Source of the DNA: Planctomycetota bacterium
Lineage (GTDB): Bacteria; Planctomycetota; Phycisphaerae; Phycisphaerales; UBA1924
Assembly: GCA_013285505.1 (NCBI GenBank)
Contig: CP053450.1
Location: 2,278,796-2,342,795 of the forward strand
Length of the DNA stretch: 64,000 nt
Direction of reading: 5' to 3'
This document shows, piece after piece, positions 41,090-48,416 of the stretch. The notes below the pieces were generated by a model, which did no database searches, was not told the origin of the DNA, and saw nothing but the letters and a program-made list of their open reading frames with translations. Within the stretch, counting starts at the first letter, position 1. Every line of letters starts with the position of its first letter. The position numbers and the translations under genes are program-made.

Positions 41090-42310
41090 ATGGCGAAGCG
41101 ACCCGGCTCGGTCAATTTGAAGAAACGGATTCCTCAGCTCTGCCACACCACCACCCGGGGCCTCGGTTGGCACGTCAACTACCGAGACCCGGATACCGGC
41201 GTTGCCAAGAAGCACCGCTTCGCAGTGAAGACCGAGGCCGACGCCAAGGTGGCCTACACCAAGTGGCTGGCCCGGCACCTGGCCGGCGGAGTTGGCGACG
41301 GAGCGGAAGCCAAGCCGCGGGTTGCCCGTGCCCCGGCGGGCGGTTCTGCGGTCGCCCCGGGCTCGCTCGTAGAGGTGGCGTCGGGTCTCATCCGCCTCAT
41401 GGAGGCTTCGGTCCGGGAGGAAGGATCTCCAAGGACGCGGGGCACTGTCGCCCGCCCGGTTTTCGTGGACCGGCAGAAGCACGTCAAAGACTTCCTCACC
41501 TTCATCAACAAACGACACGGCAAAGGCACCGCCGCGAGGATGCGTGTGGAAGACCTGCCGATGACCGATGTCGAAATGTTCAACCGGCAACTGGTAGACC
41601 GGGGGTACTCAGCATCCCAGGTCGGCAAGCGGATGCAGATGGTGAAGCGGATCATCGACCGGGCCGGTCGCCCCGAGCACGGCCAGCAGCGGCTGGCGTG
41701 GAACTGGGACTCTCGGGATATCGCCCATGGCAAACCGAGCAAGCAGCGGACGCTACCCAGCGTCAAGCAGCTTGAGAAGCTGCTCGCCGCGACGGATGAC
41801 CGCGGGAGGGCGATGATCTGGCTCGGCATCGGGCTTGGCTTCGGAGCTGCGGACCTGTCGGTGCTTCGGGTCGGTCAGATTGACGCTGATGCGTACGACC
41901 TCCGTCGTGGTAAGACCGGCATCGAGCGGTTCGGCACGACCCCTCCCCTCGTCTGGCGGATTGCCTCCGCCTACATCAAACAGCAGGGACGCAAGGAGGG
42001 CGAGCTCGTGTTCGTGACGCGGGACGGTCTGCCGCTGGTCCACGCCCGCTCGAACGCTGTGACGCAGTGGTGGGCCAAACTACGGACGAAGACTGGCGAG
42101 AAGCCCAAGACGCTCTCTGGCTTCTATGTCTTGCGGCACCTTGGAGCGTCCGAGTTCGGCTCGCGGCCCGGCACGTCCATCGCGGAAATGAAGCGATGGC
42201 TGGGACACTCTGCGGCATCTGAAATGGCCGACGTCTACATGCGGCCGCTGCCGCCGGAATACAAGGCGGTGATCGGATGGGTCCGTTCGCAGCTGCTCGA
42301 TGCCGAGTAG
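41090..42310 (+). CDS. Tyrosine recombinase/integrase-like protein of the right-hand island
   Basis: This 406-residue protein has an N-terminal arm-type region (GLGWHVNYRDPDTGVAKKHR), a SAM-like core-binding domain (FLTFINKRHGKGTAARMRVE) and a catalytic domain from about residue 225. The expected first Arg is not obvious (GLGFGAADLSVLRVGQID), and the HxxR box reads FYVLRHLGASEF with Tyr in place of the first His. The C-terminal RWLGHSAASEMADVYMR retains His and the Tyr nucleophile. Related planctomycete integrases carry similar substitutions, as I recall. It lies 104 bases from the tRNA-Gly and is the probable recombinase for the 41-64-kb element. Confidence 0.85.
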   Translation: MAKRPGSVNLKKRIPQLCHTTTRGLGWHVNYRDPDTGVAKKHRFAVKTEADAKVAYTKWLARHLAGGVGDGAEAKPRVARAPAGGSAVAPGSLVEVASGLIRLMEASVREEGSPRTRGTVARPVFVDRQKHVKDFLTFINKRHGKGTAARMRVEDLPMTDVEMFNRQLVDRGYSASQVGKRMQMVKRIIDRAGRPEHGQQRLAWNWDSRDIAHGKPSKQRTLPSVKQLEKLLAATDDRGRAMIWLGIGLGFGAADLSVLRVGQIDADAYDLRRGKTGIERFGTTPPLVWRIASAYIKQQGRKEGELVFVTRDGLPLVHARSNAVTQWWAKLRTKTGEKPKTLSGFYVLRHLGASEFGSRPGTSIAEMKRWLGHSAASEMADVYMRPLPPEYKAVIGWVRSQLLDAE

Positions 42311-42346
42311 TGCCTGGCCAGCAAAGCTCCAGCGAGGAGGTTGCCC

Positions 42347-43045
42347 ATGTTCACCCTGTGCCTCGACCTACATCTGCGGTTTGTGCCGCCGATGAGTAAG
42401 CATGCTCCCGGAATCGTGCTGACACGCACGATCCAGCTGCCGTTCCCCCCGTACTCGGGCCTCGCCATCTATGGAGTCGAGCTTGACGATTGCCCAGAGC
42501 CAATGGGCATGCAACTCCAGGACGTGGTTTGGGATTTGGACCGATGCGTCTTTCTCGCGCACACGGTCATCATCTCGAACGACGAGCCGCTCGCTTTCAT
42601 CCCCGACACCATTCGAGGCTGGATCGCCCGAGGGTGGGCTTTGGGCAGCTACTACGACGCATATCCGAGCGATCTCCAAGAGACTGACGAAGGCGACTCA
42701 ATCGATCACGACCAATTTGAGCGGATGGAGACTTTTCACACGCTTCACAAGAGCCGTCGAGACCGAGAGTTCAACCGGCTCTTCAAGGCTCTGATCCGGG
42801 AGATGTCCGAAGGCTACAACAATCTTGCGACCGCATACGCCATGGACAAGCTCGGTCGATTGCTCGCGGAAGAGAACCCTCACTCGGGCAAACCGCTCTC
42901 CGAGACGGGTCATCTCTGGATCGACACCTGCCGCGAGTTCGATCAGCTCGATCCTGAAGCCCAGACGGCATGGCAGGACAAAGTAGCGAAGTATCCGTCG
43001 CTTGAGAAGGTACTGGGCTCGAAACAAGCGACGCGAAAGATCTGA
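42347..43045 (+). CDS. Hypothetical protein of the mobile island
   Basis: ATG 42347 follows GAGGAGG by six bases. The 232-residue product has no signal peptide, membrane helix or motif I recognise. Notable text is LPFPPYSGLAIYGVELDDCP and an acidic middle (DLQETDEGDSIDHDQFERME) followed by helical segments. It lies between the integrase and the DUF932 gene. No function is proposed. Confidence 0.7.
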   Translation: MFTLCLDLHLRFVPPMSKHAPGIVLTRTIQLPFPPYSGLAIYGVELDDCPEPMGMQLQDVVWDLDRCVFLAHTVIISNDEPLAFIPDTIRGWIARGWALGSYYDAYPSDLQETDEGDSIDHDQFERMETFHTLHKSRRDREFNRLFKALIREMSEGYNNLATAYAMDKLGRLLAEENPHSGKPLSETGHLWIDTCREFDQLDPEAQTAWQDKVAKYPSLEKVLGSKQATRKI

Positions 43046-43233
43046 AACGAACGGTGTTTGAGTAGCGTCGCGATTCGTGCTATTCAAAGCATGTGTCGCG
43101 GGGGCCGGAACTGCCAGCCGCCCATCCGCTCGATCATTGACATTGATGTAGAGGAAGAAATGACGACCCGGTCTTGCCGGATGGACATCGTTCCGTCCGG
43201 GGAGACCGGTGGTGCAACACAAGGTTTTTTAGA

Positions 43234-43257
43234 CACCCGCGTGCGGACACGCGGGTG
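43234..43257 (+). other. Perfect hairpin in the leader of the DUF932 gene
   Basis: CACCCGCGTG (43234-43243) and CACGCGGGTG (43248-43257) are 10-bp arms with loop CGGA. It begins 53 bases before the DUF932 ATG. It is preceded, not followed, by a T-run, so it is not a plus-strand terminator. It may stabilise or regulate the leader. Confidence 0.6.
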
Positions 43258-43286
43258 CTGTCACTCATTCACGAAAGGACATAGCC

Positions 43287-44327
43287 ATGTCACAGATTCT
43301 GACCCGTGCTCACGATGAGCTGTACAAGCGGACCCCCGACGAGCGGTTCGCAACCATGCAGGACCTTTGGGATTCCTGCCAGGCCCGCAAGCAACGGTCC
43401 GAGCTGCTCTGGCGGTCGGCCGATGACCTGCTGGCCATCCCCAGGGAAGGCCGGCTTGAGTTGGCGACCACGCCGATCGACAGCCACCGCATGAACAGCT
43501 GGTCGTTCGGCCAGCTCTGCGGAATCGCGGGAGTCAGCCGCGATACCGTTAACCGGCTCACGCCGGAGACGGCCGCCAAGGTCTTCGAAGAGACCATGCC
43601 CAAGGGCGGTAAGCCGATGCAGCTCTACACCGACGGCGACCTGATCCGCTCCATCCACGGAGCGAGCTACACCAGGCTCCACGATGTCGAGCTGCTGACG
43701 ATGCTGAAGGAGTTCGCGACGGACTTCGTGCCGCCGCAAGAGTCCGGAACGCCGGGCTCATCGGGCGGCAGCGGGCTCTACTGCGGGGAGCAGGACATGT
43801 TCTGCTTTCTGATCGACCCGACGGGATGGACGGAGATCAACGGGGAGGCTTTCGCCCCAGGCTTCTTCATCTGGAATAGTGAGGTGGGTAAGCGGTCGGT
43901 CGGGGTCCAGACGTTCTGGTTCCAGGCCGTCTGCCGCAACCACATCGTCTGGGACGCGGTCGAGGTCGTGGAGTTCAGCCGCAAACACACGGCGAATGTC
44001 CACGACTCGCTCCGCGATATCCGCCGCATCGTCGAGGCACTCGTCGAGAAGCGGGACCAACGTCGGGACGGCTTCGTCGCGGCGATCAAGAAGGCGATGG
44101 TCGTCCGCCTTGGCGACGACGCGGAAGAGGTGATGAAGGTGCTGACCAAGCATGGCATCACCCGCCAGCTCTCCAAGGAAGCCCTCGAACTGGCACGGGA
44201 ACAGGGAGCGTTCACCATCTTCTCGGTGGTGGATGCTCTGACCAAGATCGCCGGCCGCCTCAAGAACGCGGGCGACCGATCGGAGGTTGACCAGAAGGCC
44301 TCATCGCTGCTCGCCCTGGCGAGGTGA
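43287..44327 (+). CDS. DUF932 protein (plasmid/phage-type)
   Basis: This 346-residue DUF932 family protein has ELATTPIDSHRMNSWSFGQL, DTVNRLTPETAAKVFEETMP, YTDGDLIRSIHGASYTRLHD and GFFIWNSEVGKRSVGVQTFW. AAAGGA precedes the ATG. Members are common on plasmids and phages, sometimes expressed strongly, but their biochemical role is not settled. It is followed by a terminator-like hairpin, so it is a separate unit from the defence operon. Confidence 0.88.
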   Translation: MSQILTRAHDELYKRTPDERFATMQDLWDSCQARKQRSELLWRSADDLLAIPREGRLELATTPIDSHRMNSWSFGQLCGIAGVSRDTVNRLTPETAAKVFEETMPKGGKPMQLYTDGDLIRSIHGASYTRLHDVELLTMLKEFATDFVPPQESGTPGSSGGSGLYCGEQDMFCFLIDPTGWTEINGEAFAPGFFIWNSEVGKRSVGVQTFWFQAVCRNHIVWDAVEVVEFSRKHTANVHDSLRDIRRIVEALVEKRDQRRDGFVAAIKKAMVVRLGDDAEEVMKVLTKHGITRQLSKEALELAREQGAFTIFSVVDALTKIAGRLKNAGDRSEVDQKASSLLALAR

Positions 44328-44338
44328 TGGGGGCAACT

Positions 44339-44383
44339 GGGAGAGAGTTTCGGACGCACCACCGGCTCTCCCCTCCTTTTCTC
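44339..44383 (+). terminator. Terminator-like hairpin after the DUF932 gene
   Basis: GGGAGAG (44339-44345) pairs with CTCTCCC (44366-44372), followed by CTCCTTTTCTCC. The loop is long (20 bases), so strength is uncertain. Confidence 0.5.
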
Positions 44384-44446
44384 CATACCTGTAGAATCTC
44401 CAATCACCTTTATTGTCAAGACTTGCGATCAATCTGGGCCCGTGAC

Positions 44447-44468
44447 CGGTGACGGCACCCTGTCACCG
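44447..44468. promoter_or_regulatory. Inverted repeat upstream of the defence operon
   Basis: CGGTGAC (44447-44453) and GTCACCG (44462-44468) form a 7-bp-arm palindrome about 50 bases before the HTH gene that opens the DUF499-DUF3780-DUF1156-helicase operon. It is a candidate operator for that HTH protein. Confidence 0.45.
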
Positions 44469-44521
44469 AAGGGCGGCAGCATGCCGCAGCATCTGCCAGC
44501 AACCGCTATCATGGCCTCACC

Positions 44522-44752
44522 ATGTCCGGTCGCCGTCAGGACATCCCGAAGCCTGTGCCCGAGGTCATGACGATCGACGACCTTGCGGGGTATCTCCAGG
44601 TGTCGAAGTCCTCGCTCTACAAGCTGGCCCAGGAGGGGCGGGTGCCAGGACAGAAAGTGGGACGACACTGGCGGTTCCGGAAGGACGCCATTGATCGATG
44701 GCTCGAACGACGGGACGCCGAACACCGCGTTGATGCGGAGGAGCACGAATGA
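44522..44752 (+). CDS. Small excisionase-type HTH DNA-binding protein
   Basis: This 76-residue protein has a MerR/excisionase-like helix-turn-helix: MTIDDLAGYLQVSKSSLYKL followed by GRVPGQKVGRHWRFRKDAID and RWLERRD. It overlaps the DUF499 gene by four bases, so it is part of the defence operon rather than a free-standing excisionase. The likely role is transcriptional control of the operon; a palindrome lies just upstream. Confidence 0.87.
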   Translation: MSGRRQDIPKPVPEVMTIDDLAGYLQVSKSSLYKLAQEGRVPGQKVGRHWRFRKDAIDRWLERRDAEHRVDAEEHE

Positions 44753-47700
44753 TCGTCACTGTTCGCGATGCATGTATTCTGCAAGACAACGCACTTGAAC
44801 TCCGCGTTAGCGATCAGGTGGAGCAGCTTGACGAGCTGATCACGGCCGAGGGCGACGGTCGGGCATATTTTGACAAGACCCATGTCACCGCCGGTATGGA
44901 TGAACTCATCCGCGAGGGTGTCAAGCGACTCGCTGGCAAGTCGAACAACGCGATCTTCCATCTCAAGCAAGCTATGGGCGGCGGTAAGACCCACTTGCTC
45001 GTTGGATTCGGCTTGCTCGCGAAGCACAAGTCGCTCCGTGATTCCCATTTTGGGTCGGTCCCGCATGCTGATGCATTCGACAATGTCCACATCGCTGCAT
45101 TCAACGGCCGCAACCAACCGTCATCGTTCTTCTGGGGCGAGATTGCAGCCCAACTCGGCCGTTCGGATCTCTTCAAACCTTTCTGGGAGGGCGGTCCCAA
45201 AGCCCCAGACGAGAAGGACTGGCTCAAGCTCTTCGACCGCTCCGAGCCCACGCTCATCTTGCTCGACGAACTTCCTCCGTATTTCCACTACTACGGCACG
45301 CAGGCCGTAGGCACGGGAACCGTCGCGGACATCGCCACACGAGCCTTCGCCAACATGCTGTCAGCGGCCGGCAAGAAGTCGAACATCTGCGTGGTGGTGT
45401 CCGACCTTGCGGCGAGCTACGACACGGGCACGAAGCTGATCAACCGTGCTCTTGGCGATGCAAGGCAGGAGCTGGGTAGGCAGGAGCACACCATCACGCC
45501 CGTCGACCTTGAAGGCAACGAGGTTTACGACATCCTCCGCAAGCGACTCTTCAAGTCGCTCCCATCGGCTGATCAGATCGACGAGATTGCCCAACAGTTT
45601 GCGAAGTCGCTCGTTGAAGCGAAGAAGGCCAAAATCGCGAGTCGGTCTGCCGAAGCCGTCGCGGACGAGATCTCCAAGACCTACCCGTTCCATCCGCAGT
45701 TCAAAAACATCGTCGCCCTGTTCAAGGAGAACGAGACCTACAAGCAGACCCGCGGCCTTATGGAGTTAGTCTCGCGGCTGCTCAAGTCGGTCTGGAAGCG
45801 GAGTGCGAACGATGTCTACCTGATCGGTCCCCAGCACTTCGACCTGTCGCTTTCCGAGGTGCGAGATAAGCTCGCGGATATCTCCGGGATGCGGGACGTC
45901 ATCGCGAAGGATCTATGGGACAGCAACTTCTCCGCTCACGCTCAGCTCATCGACCAAGATCGTGGCCAAGGCAAGACCGAGACCGCCCAGGTCGGGGCCC
46001 TGTTGTTGACCGCGAGCCTTTCCAGTGCGGTCAACTCGGTGAAGGGACTCACTCGCGAGGAGATGGTGGAGTGCCTCGTCGCTCCGCTCGTGGATCCCTC
46101 TGAGTATCTCGATGCGTTCGACGAACTCGACGCCAGAGCCTGGTATCTCCACCACACGCCTGAAGGCCGGCACTACTTCGACCGGCAGGAAAACCTCACC
46201 AAGCTCTTGCAGAATCTCGCGGAGAAGGCCCCGCAGAACAAGATCGATGAGTTGATTCGCGAGCGGCTGAAGAGCATGTACAAGGCCAACCGCAAGGTAG
46301 CCTACAGCGATGTCATCCCGCTTCCCGAGCTTGACGACATCGCCGAACGCGTCCGTAAGCAACGGGTGCTGATCGTCCACGACCCCGACTCCAAGATGCC
46401 GCCCGAGGAGGTCGCTCGATTCTTCAACGATATCCTCCAGAAGAACAACCTCCTCGTTCTCACCGGTACCCAGTCGAAGATGGCGTCGCTCGAACAGGCC
46501 GCCCGCAATCTCTTCGCGGCGTTGCAGGCCGACAGCCGCATCCCGAAGGGGCATCCGCAGCGTGAAGAGTTGGAGAGCAAGTCAGCCACCTACGAGCAGT
46601 CATTCAATGGCACGATTCGGGCCATCTTCGACCAACTCCTCATCCCCTTCCACCGCCAGGGCCAGCAGCCGCAACTACGCTCGAAGCCACTCGACCAAAC
46701 GCACAGCCATAACGAACCGTTCGACGGCGAGAAGCTGATCGAGCAGACGCTCCAGAGCGATCCGAAGAAGCTCTACCTTGACGTCGAGAAGGACTTCGAC
46801 GGGCTCCGCGATAAGGCCCAGGACCTCCTCTGGCCCGCGAACCAGGACGAGGCTCGGTGGAGCGACATGCTCGACCGCATGGCTGAGCAGGCCGGGGTGC
46901 CGTGGATGCCGCCGAAGGGGCTCGACCAACTCAAGGACATCGCGTGCAGTCGTGGCCTGTGGGAAGACCTCGGGAACGGCTACGTCAGCAAGAAGCCCAA
47001 GAAAAAGAAGGCGACCGTTCAGGTCGTCGTCGAGTCCGGCCCCGATGACGAGGGCAACGTCCGCCTCCGCATCATCCCCATGAACGCGGGCAGCAACCCG
47101 CGGATCCACTTCGCCGAGAACGGAGCCGCCACCGAGGCCAGCCCCAAGCTGGACGATGACCAGCTCACGACCAAGGCACTCCGCGTGCAATTCCTTGCGG
47201 TTGACCCGTCCGGCCAGCATGAGAGCGACGCGCCGACAACCTGGAAGAATCAACTCAAACTCCGGTGCGAGCTGATCGACGACTCCGAGCCCCGCCGCGT
47301 GCGGCTCTTCGTTGTGCCCGCGGGAGACATCCGCTTCACGCTCGACGGAAGTGAGCCGCGGAACGGCCAACCGTACAAGGAGCCCATCGAAATCGGCCCG
47401 AAGGAAGCCCGCGTGATTGCCTTCGCCGAAGCCGAAGGGCTTGAGACGAAGGAGCTGTTCCAGTTCCCGGCCAAGGGTGAGACCAAGGTCAAGATCGACC
47501 CGAGCAAACCGGCCCGCATCCAGTCCGCCCGAGCGGGCGGCAAGAAGCTCGACTCTCGTGCAAACACTTTCACCGGTCTGCACGAAGCGAAGGAACGGAA
47601 TGTCACGTTCGAGAACGTCATGATGACGATCGGCGAAGGGAATAAGGGTGTCCAGATCGTCTTCGGCGAGATCATCGTCACGCCGGACTACCTCCAGGCG

Positions 47701-47850
47701 GTGCTGGAGACCGCACTCGACCAGTTCCCCCCGGACACCCCGGTCACGATGTCGTTCCGCAAAGCCCACTTCTCAAGCGGGCACGACCTTGAAGCGTTCG
47801 CGAAGGCCGTCGGCATCGAGCTGGCACAAGGTGAGGTGGTCCAGGATTGA
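44749..47850 (+). CDS. DUF499 ATPase of a DISARM-like anti-phage operon
   Basis: This 1033-residue DUF499 protein has Walker A HLKQAMGGGKTHLLVGFGLL (Lys80) and Walker B PTLILLDELPPYFHYYG near residue 175, followed by a large helical body. The C-terminal region from about residue 840 has a Lys/Pro-rich link and a chitobiase-like segment (IRFTLDGSEPRNGQPYKEPI). DUF499 ATPases occur with DUF3780, DUF1156 and helicase genes in clusters annotated as anti-phage. Here all four follow in the same order with overlaps of one to four bases. It probably powers recognition or remodelling of invading DNA. Confidence 0.9.
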   Translation: MIVTVRDACILQDNALELRVSDQVEQLDELITAEGDGRAYFDKTHVTAGMDELIREGVKRLAGKSNNAIFHLKQAMGGGKTHLLVGFGLLAKHKSLRDSHFGSVPHADAFDNVHIAAFNGRNQPSSFFWGEIAAQLGRSDLFKPFWEGGPKAPDEKDWLKLFDRSEPTLILLDELPPYFHYYGTQAVGTGTVADIATRAFANMLSAAGKKSNICVVVSDLAASYDTGTKLINRALGDARQELGRQEHTITPVDLEGNEVYDILRKRLFKSLPSADQIDEIAQQFAKSLVEAKKAKIASRSAEAVADEISKTYPFHPQFKNIVALFKENETYKQTRGLMELVSRLLKSVWKRSANDVYLIGPQHFDLSLSEVRDKLADISGMRDVIAKDLWDSNFSAHAQLIDQDRGQGKTETAQVGALLLTASLSSAVNSVKGLTREEMVECLVAPLVDPSEYLDAFDELDARAWYLHHTPEGRHYFDRQENLTKLLQNLAEKAPQNKIDELIRERLKSMYKANRKVAYSDVIPLPELDDIAERVRKQRVLIVHDPDSKMPPEEVARFFNDILQKNNLLVLTGTQSKMASLEQAARNLFAALQADSRIPKGHPQREELESKSATYEQSFNGTIRAIFDQLLIPFHRQGQQPQLRSKPLDQTHSHNEPFDGEKLIEQTLQSDPKKLYLDVEKDFDGLRDKAQDLLWPANQDEARWSDMLDRMAEQAGVPWMPPKGLDQLKDIACSRGLWEDLGNGYVSKKPKKKKATVQVVVESGPDDEGNVRLRIIPMNAGSNPRIHFAENGAATEASPKLDDDQLTTKALRVQFLAVDPSGQHESDAPTTWKNQLKLRCELIDDSEPRRVRLFVVPAGDIRFTLDGSEPRNGQPYKEPIEIGPKEARVIAFAEAEGLETKELFQFPAKGETKVKIDPSKPARIQSARAGGKKLDSRANTFTGLHEAKERNVTFENVMMTIGEGNKGVQIVFGEIIVTPDYLQAVLETALDQFPPDTPVTMSFRKAHFSSGHDLEAFAKAVGIELAQGEVVQD

Positions 47851-48416
47851 TGGCAAGCCAACCGCTCAAGATGGTCGGCTTCGGTGCCCCCGATGTGCTC
47901 GGGGCCCATGTCTTTCACGTAGAGATCCCACGGGGTCGCACGGAGGGCATCGTCATCACCGAGCGGTACGGCTATCGGGGCGGGCACGGCGGCGTTCCGG
48001 AAGAGGAACCCCGCGTGCGGCTGCAACGCCACATCTGGACCGGCATCCGTGACGCCGCCCAGCGGGAGTTCAACACGCGGCTGAAGGCCACGAAGCTACC
48101 AACCGGGCGTTGGAGCGTGGGCGAGAACCTCGTCGACCGGATTCTCGGCAAGGAACTCTGCGTGCTGGCCTGGGCGGCGGAGGAGGCGACCGATGAGGAG
48201 CTTCCCATCGTCTGCACCCGCTGGTCCGCACTCCGCCCGGAGGAGCGTTGGTGGCTCTTCGCGATGACCGCGGCGGAGGCCGGGCTCCCGGAGGACCGGG
48301 CCCGAGGCTGGCGGAAGGCCCTTCGGAGTGCTCTCTCGGACGGCGAGAAGAGTGCTCCGCGACCGCGTCCCGCCGAACCACGCAACGGTCCACACCTGTT
48401 TGGAGATCTGCAATGA
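47850..48416 (+). CDS. DUF3780 protein of the anti-phage operon
   Basis: This roughly 188-residue DUF3780 family protein starts at ATG 47850, sharing one base with the DUF499 stop (TGATG). Visible segments are FGAPDVLGAHVFHVEIPRGR, ERYGYRGGHGGVPEEEPRVR, FNTRLKATKLPTGRWSVGEN and VLAWAAEEATDEELP. No catalytic motif is evident. It overlaps the DUF1156 start by four bases. The family is known essentially from this kind of defence cluster, so a structural or regulatory subunit role is inferred. Confidence 0.85.
   Translation: MASQPLKMVGFGAPDVLGAHVFHVEIPRGRTEGIVITERYGYRGGHGGVPEEEPRVRLQRHIWTGIRDAAQREFNTRLKATKLPTGRWSVGENLVDRILGKELCVLAWAAEEATDEELPIVCTRWSALRPEERWWLFAMTAAEAGLPEDRARGWRKALRSALSDGEKSAPRPRPAEPRNGPHLFGDLQ

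Noticed and set aside
43201..43260. Terminator at the DUF932 leader hairpin
   Set aside because: The T-run precedes the stem on the plus strand and no T-run follows on either strand.
44522..44752. Excisionase of the island
   Set aside because: It overlaps the DUF499 gene by four bases and belongs to the defence operon, so an operon regulator is more likely.
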